A stretch of 64,000 nt of DNA, taken from positions 4,313,001-4,377,000 of the forward strand of contig NZ_CP118574.1 in the NCBI RefSeq assembly GCF_028898845.1, in the 5' to 3' direction. The DNA is from Streptomyces sp. WZ-12 (GTDB lineage: Bacteria > Actinomycetota > Actinomycetes > Streptomycetales > Streptomycetaceae). A program made the translations under genes and the position numbers. The notes beneath the pieces are model-generated. The model was given only the letters and a program-made list of their open reading frames with translations, ran no database searches and was not told the DNA's origin. This document shows positions 57,351 to 64,000 of this stretch, piece by piece (position 1 is the stretch's first letter; each line of letters starts with the position of its first letter).

Positions 57351-57902
57351 ATGAGCACCAAGTCCGCGCCGTTCGACGAGCTGGACCGCAAGATCGTCGC
57401 CGCGCTGATCGACAACGGCCGGGCCAGCTTCGCGGAGATCGGCTCGGCCATCGGCCTCTCCCCCACCGCCGTCAAACGCCGGGTGGACCGGCTCCGCCAG
57501 AACAACGTGATCACCGGCTTCTCCGCCACCGTCCGCCCCGCCGCCCTGGGCTGGCTCACCGAGGCGTACGTGGAGGTGTACTGCGACAGCGCGGCCCCGC
57601 CCCGGCGCCTGGCGGAGGTGGTCCGCAACCACCCGGAGATCGCCGCCGCGATGACCGTCACCGGCGGCGCCGACGCCCTGCTGCACGTCCGGGCCACCGA
57701 CGTCGAGCACTTCGAGGAGGTCCTCGAACGCATCCGCACCGAGCCGTTCATCCGGAAGACGATCAGCTACATGGTCCTCTCCCACCTGATCCCGGACAGC
57801 CCCGAGGCGGGTGCCCGCCGCCGCCCCGGCGACCGGGCCGCCGCCCCCGACCGCGCCCGAGACCGCCCTCAGCCGCCCCAGCACGCCGCAAACCAGCGGT
57901 GA
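57351..57902 (+). CDS. Lrp/AsnC-family regulator of the arginine-related cluster
   Basis: 183 residues. N-terminal helix-turn-helix (DELDRKIVAALIDNGRASFA, IGSAIGLSPTAVKRRVDRL) and the RAM/ligand domain (AEVVRNHPEIAAAMTVTGGA, ALLHVRATDVEHFEEVLERI). A disordered Arg/Pro tail of about 25 residues ends it. Encoded just before DDAH and ornithine aminotransferase; in Streptomyces this order is conserved. Presumably controls them in response to an amino acid. Confidence 0.9.
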   Translation: MSTKSAPFDELDRKIVAALIDNGRASFAEIGSAIGLSPTAVKRRVDRLRQNNVITGFSATVRPAALGWLTEAYVEVYCDSAAPPRRLAEVVRNHPEIAAAMTVTGGADALLHVRATDVEHFEEVLERIRTEPFIRKTISYMVLSHLIPDSPEAGARRRPGDRAAAPDRARDRPQPPQHAANQR

Positions 57903-58040
57903 CCGCCACCCATACGCAGCATTCCTGCGCCCTTACGCAGCACTCTTTTCTTGTGACCGGAATCGACCGCTCCTTACCGTGGATTGCCCCAGGTGACGAC
58001 CTCCCACGGAACGTCACAACAGGAAGCGGAGGCCCATTCC

Positions 58041-58934
58041 GTGTCCACGATCCGTCCCGCCGACGCGCGCCCCGGCGCGCGCCACACCGCCCGTCCCCGG
58101 CGCTACCTGGTCTGCCGGCCCACCCACTTCGACGTCCAGTACGCCATCAACCCCTGGATGCAGGAGGCCGCCGAGGTCGACACCGCGCTGGCCGGCCGGC
58201 AGTGGGCGGAGCTGGTGCGCACCTACCGGGAGCACGGCCACACCGTCGAGATCATGGAGCCGTCCCCCGGCCTCCCCGACATGGTCTTCGCCGCGAACTC
58301 CGCCCTCGTCGTCGGCGGCCGCGCCTTCGGTTCGCTCTTCCACGCCCCGCAGCGCCGCCCGGAGTCCCGCGAGTACGAGATCTGGTTCAAGGCCGCCGGC
58401 TACGACCTCTACCGGCCCGAGTCCCCGTGCGAGGGCGAGGGCGACCTCGTCCCGGCCGGCGGCTACCTCCTCGCCGGCACCGGCTTCCGCACCACCCGCG
58501 AGGCACACGCCGAACTCCAGGAGCACTTCGGCCTCCCGGTGATCAGCCTCCACCTCACCGACCCGTACTTCTACCACCTGGACACGGCCCTCTTCGTCCT
58601 CGACGACGGCGGCGCGACCAGCGGCGACGGGGCCGGACCGGCGGACGGCCCCCGCGCCGCCACCCTCGCCTACTACCCCGGCGCCTTCTCCCCCGGCAGC
58701 CGCGAGGTGCTCCGCCGCCTCTTCCCCGACGCCGTCCTCGCCACCCGCGACGACGCCCTGACCTTCGGCCTCAACTCCGTCTCCGACGGCCGCCACGTCT
58801 TCATCGCCCCCCAGGCCATCGGCCTGATCGACCGGCTCACCGCCCGTGGTTATGTCCCCGTCCCCGTCGACCTCTCCGAGTTCCACAAGGCCGGCGGCGG
58901 CATCAAGTGCTGCACTCAGGAGCTGCGCCCATGA
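58041..58934 (+). CDS. dimethylargininase/amidinotransferase-family hydrolase (DDAH-like)
   Basis: 297 residues from GTG 58041, with GGAGG eight bases upstream; frames from 57984 or 57993 are possible but have no such site. Guanidino-modifying fold: PTHFDVQYAINPWM, PGLPDMVFAANSALV (substrate-binding), DLVPAGGYLLAGTGFRTTRE, HLTDPYFYHLDTALF (His catalytic), and the active-site Cys near GGGIKCCTQELRP. Would convert methylated arginine or arginine to citrulline or ornithine products that feed the next enzyme. ATGA overlap with rocD. Confidence 0.85.
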   Translation: MSTIRPADARPGARHTARPRRYLVCRPTHFDVQYAINPWMQEAAEVDTALAGRQWAELVRTYREHGHTVEIMEPSPGLPDMVFAANSALVVGGRAFGSLFHAPQRRPESREYEIWFKAAGYDLYRPESPCEGEGDLVPAGGYLLAGTGFRTTREAHAELQEHFGLPVISLHLTDPYFYHLDTALFVLDDGGATSGDGAGPADGPRAATLAYYPGAFSPGSREVLRRLFPDAVLATRDDALTFGLNSVSDGRHVFIAPQAIGLIDRLTARGYVPVPVDLSEFHKAGGGIKCCTQELRP

Positions 58935-60157
58935 CGACCGCACCCACCCGCACCGCAGACCGGTCCTCCGCCGAGCTCATCGAGGCGGAGTCCCCCGTAC
59001 TGGCCCACAACTACCACCCCCTCCCCGTCGTCATCGCCCGCGCCGAGGGCGCCTGGGTCGAGGACGTCGAGGGCCGCCGCTACCTCGACATGCTGGCCGG
59101 CTACTCGGCCCTGAACTTCGGCCACCGCCACCCGACGCTCATCGAGGCCGCCCACCGCCAGTTGGACGCCCTCACCCTCACCTCCCGCGCCTTCCACCAC
59201 GACCGCCTCGCCGGCTTCGCCGAGGGCCTCGCCGAGCTCACCGGCCTGGACATGGTGCTGCCGATGAACACCGGCGCCGAGGCCGTCGAGAGCGCCATCA
59301 AGGTCGCCCGGAAATGGGCCTACGACGTCAAGGGCGTGCCCGCCGACCGGGCCACCATCGTCGTCGCCAGCGGCAACTTCCACGGCCGCACGACCACCAT
59401 CGTCAGCTTCTCCGACGACGAGGACGCCCGCGCCGGCTTCGGCCCCTACACCCCCGGCTTCCGCACCATCCCCTACAACGACCTCGGCGCCCTCGAAGCC
59501 GCCCTCGACGACACCACCGCCGCCGTCCTCATCGAGCCCATCCAGGGCGAGGCCGGCGTCCTCATCCCCGACGACGGCTACCTCGCCGGCGTCCGCGAAC
59601 TCACCACCCGCGCCGGCTGCTTGATGATCGCCGACGAGATCCAGTCCGGCCTCGGCCGCACGGGCACCACGCTGGCGGTGGACCACGAAGGGGTCCGCCC
59701 CGACGTGGTCCTGCTCGGCAAGGCCCTCGGCGGCGGCATCGTCCCGGTCTCCGCCGTCGTCGCCCGCCGCGAGGTGATGTCCGTCCTCGGCCCCGGCCAA
59801 CACGGCTCGACGTTCGGCGGCAACCCCCTGGCCGCCGCCGTCGGCACCGCCGTCGTCGACCTCCTGTCAACCGGCGCGTTCCAGGACCGCGCCGCCGAGT
59901 TGGGCAAGGTCCTGCACTCCGGCCTCACCGACCTCCTCGGCCACGGCGTCACCGCCTTCCGCGCCCGCGGCCTCTGGGCAGGCGTCGACATCGACCCCGC
60001 CCTCGGCACCGGCCGCACCCTCAGCGAACGCCTCCTCCAAGAAGGCATCCTCGTCAAGGACACCCACGGCTCCACCATCCGCCTCGCCCCACCCCTGACG
60101 ATCACGGAGGACGAACTGAGCTCGGCTCTGGAGAAGTTGGGCCGCACCCTGAGCTGA
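58931..60157 (+). CDS. rocD: ornithine aminotransferase
   Basis: 408 residues. PLP enzyme that moves the delta-amino group of ornithine to 2-oxoglutarate, giving glutamate semialdehyde on the arginine breakdown route. Class III aminotransferase marks: AGYSALNFGHRHP, PMNTGAEAVESAIKVARKWA, ADEIQSGLGRTG, LLGKALGGGIVPVSAV (PLP lysine), STFGGNPLAAAVG. Coupled to the DDAH-like gene. Terminator follows at 60173. Confidence 0.93.
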   Translation: MTTAPTRTADRSSAELIEAESPVLAHNYHPLPVVIARAEGAWVEDVEGRRYLDMLAGYSALNFGHRHPTLIEAAHRQLDALTLTSRAFHHDRLAGFAEGLAELTGLDMVLPMNTGAEAVESAIKVARKWAYDVKGVPADRATIVVASGNFHGRTTTIVSFSDDEDARAGFGPYTPGFRTIPYNDLGALEAALDDTTAAVLIEPIQGEAGVLIPDDGYLAGVRELTTRAGCLMIADEIQSGLGRTGTTLAVDHEGVRPDVVLLGKALGGGIVPVSAVVARREVMSVLGPGQHGSTFGGNPLAAAVGTAVVDLLSTGAFQDRAAELGKVLHSGLTDLLGHGVTAFRARGLWAGVDIDPALGTGRTLSERLLQEGILVKDTHGSTIRLAPPLTITEDELSSALEKLGRTLS

Positions 60158-60172
60158 CCCGCGCATCCCCCA

Positions 60173-60209
60173 CGGCACCCCCGCTCCCCGTACAGGGCCG
60201 GGGGTGCCG
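60173..60209 (+). terminator. terminator after rocD
   Basis: 10-bp perfect stem CGGCACCCCC/GGGGGTGCCG with a 17-base loop, 16 bases past the stop. Confidence 0.8.
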
Positions 60210-60313
60210 TCGCGAGGGCCTCGGCCGGTTGCCGCGCCCTCACGGCCACTCCACCACCGCCATCGAGGCCACCAACGCCCCGACGACCGACAGCGCCGCC
60301 GCCCACGCGCACC

Positions 60314-60475
60314 TCACCCGCCGTCAGGCGTTCGGCCACTCCCCCACGCCATCGCCGAGAACCCCACGAAAACCAGCGCGAGGCCCCCTGCCACGGTGAC
60401 CACGGTCGAGACCAACGGCCCCACCCAGGCCGCGGGATCCCGCTCCTCACTCAACGGCAACGACGTGTCTTCCAT
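60314..60475 (-). CDS. small single-pass membrane protein
   Basis: 53 residues from ATG 60475: hydrophilic head MEDTSLPLSEERDPA, one helix WVGPLVSTVVTVAGGLALVF, short tail. Ribosome site is weak. No recognised family. Confidence 0.45.
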   Translation of the reverse strand: MEDTSLPLSEERDPAAWVGPLVSTVVTVAGGLALVFVGFSAMAWGSGRTPDGG

Positions 60476-60543
60476 GACGCCAGCCAACCCCTGGCCTCGT
60501 CCCACGCGCGGGAGTTGTCGTACTCACCCCCACTGGCGCGCCG

Positions 60544-61116
60544 TCAGGCGTTCGCCCCCACCCCCACCAACACCCCCGCCACCCCGCGGGCCGTGTGGGC
60601 CGGGGTTGGGGTGTGGGTGAGGGCGGCGGTGGTGAGGGCGCCGTCGATGAGGAGGGCCAGTTGGTCGGCCAGGGTGGCGGGGGTGGGGTGGGACAGGGGG
60701 CGGACGAGGTCGGTGAGGTAGGCGTGGAGGGCCTGTTTGTGGTCGCGGGTGATGCGGGCGACGGCGTCCGAGGTGGGGGCCAACTCGCCGTGCGCGTTGA
60801 GGAAGGCGCAGCCGCGGAAGTCCGGGGCGGCGAACCAGGTCGCCAGCCAGTCGAAGACGGCGAGGACGCGGGCGGCCGGGGTGGCGGCGTGCGCGTCCAC
60901 GAAGGCGGCGAGGGCGGCCCGCCAACGCTCGTCGCGGCGGCGCAGATACGCCTCGACGAGGTCGTGCTTGGCGGGGAAGGTGCCGTAGAGGCGCTTGAGG
61001 GAGACGCCGGCGGCGGTGCGGAGTTGGTCCATGCCGACGGCCTGGATGCCGCGCGCGTAGAAGAGTTGCTCGGCGGCATCGAGGATGCGCGTCCGTATGG
61101 CGTCGTGGTCCGACAC
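60544..61116 (-). CDS. TetR-family repressor
   Basis: 190 residues. HTH: AIRTRILDAAEQLFYARGIQ, VGMDQLRTAAGVSLKRLYGT, FPAKHDLVEAYLRRRDERW. Helical ligand domain beyond, with FRGCAFLNAHGEL. Divergent from the NTF2-like gene, with two palindromic operators in the shared promoter region; likely represses both. Start is a GTG. Confidence 0.9.
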   Translation of the reverse strand: MSDHDAIRTRILDAAEQLFYARGIQAVGMDQLRTAAGVSLKRLYGTFPAKHDLVEAYLRRRDERWRAALAAFVDAHAATPAARVLAVFDWLATWFAAPDFRGCAFLNAHGELAPTSDAVARITRDHKQALHAYLTDLVRPLSHPTPATLADQLALLIDGALTTAALTHTPTPAHTARGVAGVLVGVGANA

Positions 61117-61133
61117 AGGGCCTGCCTTCCCGG

Positions 61134-61149
61134 GAGAACGATCGTTCTC
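61134..61149. promoter_or_regulatory. TetR operator 1
   Basis: Perfect palindrome GAGAACGATCGTTCTC, 18 bases before the TetR start. Same half-site GAGAACG as operator 2. Confidence 0.75.
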
Positions 61150-61167
61150 TAGGATAGCGGAGGCGGG

Positions 61168-61183
61168 GAGAACGCTCGTTCTC
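61168..61183. promoter_or_regulatory. TetR operator 2
   Basis: GAGAACGCTCGTTCTC, palindromic except for the centre, extended to GGGAGAACG/CGTTCTCCC. Lies 34 bases from operator 1, on the side of the divergent gene. Confidence 0.75.
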
Positions 61184-61230
61184 CCTTGCGTTCGGCCTCA
61201 CTTGCCCAGCGGCCCAGAGGGAGTCTTGCC

Positions 61231-61728
61231 ATGTCCGAGGTGTTTGCCATGCCCACCGGCTCGGGTGCGTCCGCGCCACGGCCACCGTTGCCCCCGTTCG
61301 ACGAGGCGAGTGCCCGGCAGAAGGTGCGGGCGGCCGAGGACGCCTGGAACAGCCGGGATCCGGAGCGGGTGGCGCTCGCCTACAGCGAGCACTCGGTCTG
61401 GCGGAATCGGGACACCTTCCTCCGTGGGCGCGCCGAGATCGTCGCGTTCCTGCGGCAGAAGTGGGCGCGGGAGCTGGAGTACGCGCTGCGGAAGGAGTTG
61501 TGGTCGTACGCGGGGAACCGGATCGCGGTGCGGTTCCAGTACGAGTGCCGGGATGCGGAGGGGCGGTGGTGGCGGAGTTACGGCAACGAGCTGTGGGAGT
61601 TCGACGAGTTGGGGCTGATGCGGCGGCGGGAGGCGGGGATCCATGACGTGCGGATCGGGGAGCGGGAGCGGCGGATCTTCGGGGCGCGGGGAGACGGGGA
61701 GCGCGATGCCCTGATTCCGCTGCGGTGA
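61231..61728 (+). CDS. NTF2-like protein of the DUF1348 family
   Basis: 165 residues from ATG 61231 (a longer frame starts at 61186). Short cone-shaped NTF2 fold: [75 protein letters not shown]. Binds or acts on small molecules in the family. Divergent from and presumably repressed by the TetR protein. Confidence 0.9.
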   Translation: MSEVFAMPTGSGASAPRPPLPPFDEASARQKVRAAEDAWNSRDPERVALAYSEHSVWRNRDTFLRGRAEIVAFLRQKWARELEYALRKELWSYAGNRIAVRFQYECRDAEGRWWRSYGNELWEFDELGLMRRREAGIHDVRIGERERRIFGARGDGERDALIPLR

Positions 61729-61840
61729 GCGGGAGTTGGGGCGGCGCGCGAGGGCGGCGAGGGGGATTGTCGTACCTCGGCCGTAAGGTGGGTTGGGCAG
61801 GAAGTTTGAGCGTCTTCACAGGGGAAATGCGAGGTCCATG

Positions 61841-62038
61841 ATGTCGTTCCTGAGCAAACTGAAGCGTCAGCGCGCCGAGTTGGTTGAGCGGCGCCGGATG
61901 GAAGCCACCATGGCGGCGGGCATGCGGGGCGCCGGCCTTGAGGAGGCCAAGCGCGCGGGAGACCGGGCGGCGCGGGGCAACACCAACGCCGCCATAGCGG
62001 GGGCGGCGGCCTCCTCCGCTGGCGCGGGCGGCTGCTGA
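61841..62038 (+). CDS. small basic helical protein, unknown function
   Basis: 65 residues from ATG 61841 (an ATG one codon earlier also fits). Arg/Lys-rich helices (SFLSKLKRQRAELVERRRME, LEEAKRAGDRAARGNTNAA) with a Gly/Ala/Ser tail ending GAGGC. No family recognised. Confidence 0.5.
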   Translation: MSFLSKLKRQRAELVERRRMEATMAAGMRGAGLEEAKRAGDRAARGNTNAAIAGAAASSAGAGGC

Positions 62039-62050
62039 CCGCCGGCGCCC

Positions 62051-62899
62051 TCACGCGTCCCGTTCGCCCCGCTCGTCTCGCGCGCCCCGCAGCAGCGGAA
62101 GGCTCCGTCGGGTCCGCTCGTCGCCGGGCATGCACACGAACAGCTTGACGCCGGGCGCATCGAGGGCCGCCAACTTCACGTAGTCGAAGGTGAGGTCGCC
62201 GGCCCGGGGGTGGTGGAAGGTGCGGCGGCTGCTGTCGAGGTCCGCCAGGTGGTGGGCTCCCCACCACCCGTCGAACTCCGCGCTGCGCGCGGCGAGTTCC
62301 CTGGTGAGCCGTGCCACGCGCGGATCACCGAACCGCTCGCCGGCATCGGCCCGGAACTGCGCGACCAGGTCCCGCGCCTGCCCCTCCCAGTCGGCCAGCA
62401 GCGTCCGCATCGCCGGATCGGTGAAGACCAGCCAGAGCAGGTTGCGTTCGTCGGGGGCGAGTTGGCCCGGGTCGCCGATCAGGCCGGCCTCGGCGCGGTT
62501 CCAGGCGACCAGGTCCCAGTTGGCGTCGAGCAGATAGGCCGGGTGCGGGTCCAGGGCGTCCACCAGGCGTTGCAGGGCGGGCCCCGGGCCGGCTCCGGGT
62601 GGCTGCTCCGGGGGGAGTTCGCCGGCCAGCGCGTACAGATGGCGCCGCTCGACCGAGCTGAGCATCAGGGCGCGCGCCAGGCTGGCGAGGACCTGACGGC
62701 TGACGCCGATGTCCCTCGCCTGCTCCAGCCAGGTGTACCACGTGACGCTGACGCCGGAGAGTTGGGCGACCTCCTCCCGGCGCAGCCCGGGGGTGCGGCG
62801 GCGCGGTCCGGCCAGGATGCCCGCCTCGCGCGGGGTGATCCGCTCCCGGCGCGCCCGCAGGAACTCCGCGAGGGCGCGCCGCCGTTCCTGGTCGGACAT
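62051..62899 (-). CDS. MmyB-type XRE transcription regulator
   Basis: 282 residues. N-terminal HTH (REAGILAGPRRRTPGLRREE, VAQLSGVSVTWYTWLEQARD) and the MmyB-like PAS-type ligand domain (PHPAYLLDANWDLVAWNRAE, FDGWWGAHHLADLDSSRRTF, LTFDYVKLAALDAPGVKLFV). Often binds fatty acids and controls an adjacent exporter or oxidoreductase; here the divergent MFS gene is the likely target. Confidence 0.9.
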   Translation of the reverse strand: MSDQERRRALAEFLRARRERITPREAGILAGPRRRTPGLRREEVAQLSGVSVTWYTWLEQARDIGVSRQVLASLARALMLSSVERRHLYALAGELPPEQPPGAGPGPALQRLVDALDPHPAYLLDANWDLVAWNRAEAGLIGDPGQLAPDERNLLWLVFTDPAMRTLLADWEGQARDLVAQFRADAGERFGDPRVARLTRELAARSAEFDGWWGAHHLADLDSSRRTFHHPRAGDLTFDYVKLAALDAPGVKLFVCMPGDERTRRSLPLLRGARDERGERDA

Positions 62900-63087
62900 G
62901 GGCTCCTCGGCCCTCCTCGGGGTTCGTGTGGGCGGACGTCAGGACCGGGTCCGCACGCGGCCCGTGTGGGACGGGCGGTGCGGGGAAGAGAGCGCCGGCA
63001 GGACGGTGGTGGGAACGACGGTGGTGGGAAAAACACCAGCATAAGCGCTCTCTGTACGGCCGTTGGGGGCTGCGCGAGCGTGGCCGC

Positions 63088-64000
63088 ATGGCTCAGACAT
63101 CACCTCCGGCCGGGGCCGCGCGCACCGCCCCGGACCCGCGTCCCGACCACCTCGCGCCCGCGCCTCGCGGCGCCCTCCCGCTCGTGCTCACCGGCGCCTT
63201 CATGGCCGTCCTCGACACCTTCATCGTGCTGGTCGCGGCGCCCGCCATCCAGGCGGACCTGCACGCGTCCGACGCCGACGTCCAGTTGATCCTCGCCGGC
63301 TACCAACTCACTTACGCTGTCGCCCTGATCACCGGCGCCCGGCTCGGCGACCGGTTCGGCCGCAAGCGGCTGTTCCAGACCGGGATGGCGCTGTTCACCG
63401 TCGCGTCGGTGGGCTGCGCGCTGGCGCCCGGGGCGGGGTTCCTGATCGCCGCCCGGCTGGTCCAGGGGCTGTCCGCGGCCGCGATGTTCCCGCAGGTCTT
63501 CGCGCTGCTCCAGGTGCTGGTGCCGGCCGAGCGGCGGGCCCGGGCGTTCGGGGCGCTGGGCGCGGTGATCGGCCTGGCCGGCGCCGTCGGGCAGGTGCTC
63601 GGCGGCGTGCTGGTCTCCGCCGACCTCCTCGGCTCCTCCTGGCGGCCGGTCTTCTGGGTCAATGTGCCGGTCGGGGTGGTGACGGTGGCGCTCACCGCGC
63701 GCTACGTGCCGGAGTCGCGCGCGCCCCGTGCCCGCCGGCTCGACCTGCCGGGCGCCGGAGTGCTCACGGTGGCGCTGGGGCTGCTGGTCGTCCCGTTGGT
63801 CGAGGGGCGGCCGGCCGGCTGGCCCCTGTGGACGTGGCTCAGCCTGGCCGCCAGTGCCCTGGCGTTCGCGGCGTTCGTACGGGTGGAGCGGCGGGTGGCG
63901 GCGTCCGGCGGGGAGCCGCTGGTGCGGCTGCGGCTGTTCCGGGAGCGGCCCTTCGCGGTCGGCATGCTCCTGGTGCTGCTCACCTACGCCGGCATCAACT
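63088..64000 (+). CDS. MFS transporter, DHA2 type, cut by the window end
   Basis: First 304 residues of about 470. First helices ALPLVLTGAFMAVLDTFIVL, motif A GARLGDRFGRKRLF, AAMFPQVFALLQVL, motif C-like VIGLAGAVGQVLGGVLV. Presumably a proton-driven efflux pump under the divergent MmyB regulator. C-terminal part lies outside the window. Confidence 0.88.
   Translation, partial: MAQTSPPAGAARTAPDPRPDHLAPAPRGALPLVLTGAFMAVLDTFIVLVAAPAIQADLHASDADVQLILAGYQLTYAVALITGARLGDRFGRKRLFQTGMALFTVASVGCALAPGAGFLIAARLVQGLSAAAMFPQVFALLQVLVPAERRARAFGALGAVIGLAGAVGQVLGGVLVSADLLGSSWRPVFWVNVPVGVVTVALTARYVPESRAPRARRLDLPGAGVLTVALGLLVVPLVEGRPAGWPLWTWLSLAASALAFAAFVRVERRVAASGGEPLVRLRLFRERPFAVGMLLVLLTYAGIN

Overview
This is a high-GC actinobacterial chromosome segment, almost certainly Streptomyces. 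The evidence is the codon bias, GTG starts, the dnaX/ybaB/recR/ask/asd synteny block, a two-domain geosmin synthase, a WhiB-type domain and an actinomycete integrative and conjugative element (AICE) sitting in a tRNA-Ser gene.

Layout. (1) 1-10 kb is core chromosome on the minus strand: start of a SURF1-like gene, an ECF/SigE-family sigma factor with a membrane-anchored partner, aspartate-semialdehyde dehydrogenase and aspartokinase, a DUF5063 protein, RecR, YbaB, DnaX (two apparent frameshifts in its low-complexity linker) and the small SRP RNA. (2) tRNA-Ser(GGA) at 10.1 kb is the integration site. Its 3' half recurs at 28.97 and 38.01 kb, so two elements lie in tandem. Element 1 (10132-28970) is a complete-looking AICE: integrase, excisionase-like protein, an iteron-like array, a replication ATPase and Prim-Pol protein, small plasmid-type proteins, a TraB/FtsK-like translocase with a candidate clt locus at its 3' end, SpdB-like protein, GntR regulator and a HAD hydrolase. 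Its DUF3307-like membrane gene is split by a 5.46-kb Tn554-like transposon (20084-25542) with two tyrosine recombinases and a cargo operon encoding a WhiB/ECF-sigma fusion protein. Element 2 (28971-38012) has no integrase but keeps att copies and arm-type repeats; it holds a broken type I restriction gene, a two-gene unit (GIY-YIG nuclease plus a large unknown protein) and an RDF-like protein.

(3) 38.1-47.5 kb is degraded accessory DNA: frameshifted XRE-cupin and methyltransferase genes, IS481, a broken IS982-type transposase, an AT-richer ParB-like orphan, an intact IS21-type element with clear terminal repeats, and a decayed N6-adenine methylase. (4) 47.7-64 kb returns to normal chromosomal genes: an ABC exporter and a Gly/Tyr-rich peptide, geosmin synthase, a Tat-exported amidohydrolase, a GntR/MFS pair, an arginine-derivative catabolic cluster (Lrp, DDAH-like, ornithine aminotransferase), a TetR/NTF2-like divergent pair with twin palindromic operators, an MmyB-type regulator and an MFS exporter cut by the window end.

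The most unusual features are the WhiB-sigma fusion on a Tn554-like element, four AICE leaders sharing one hairpin loop on different stems, a tRNA-like structured leader, 8-bp repeats next to the translocase gene, and the tandem islands at one tRNA.
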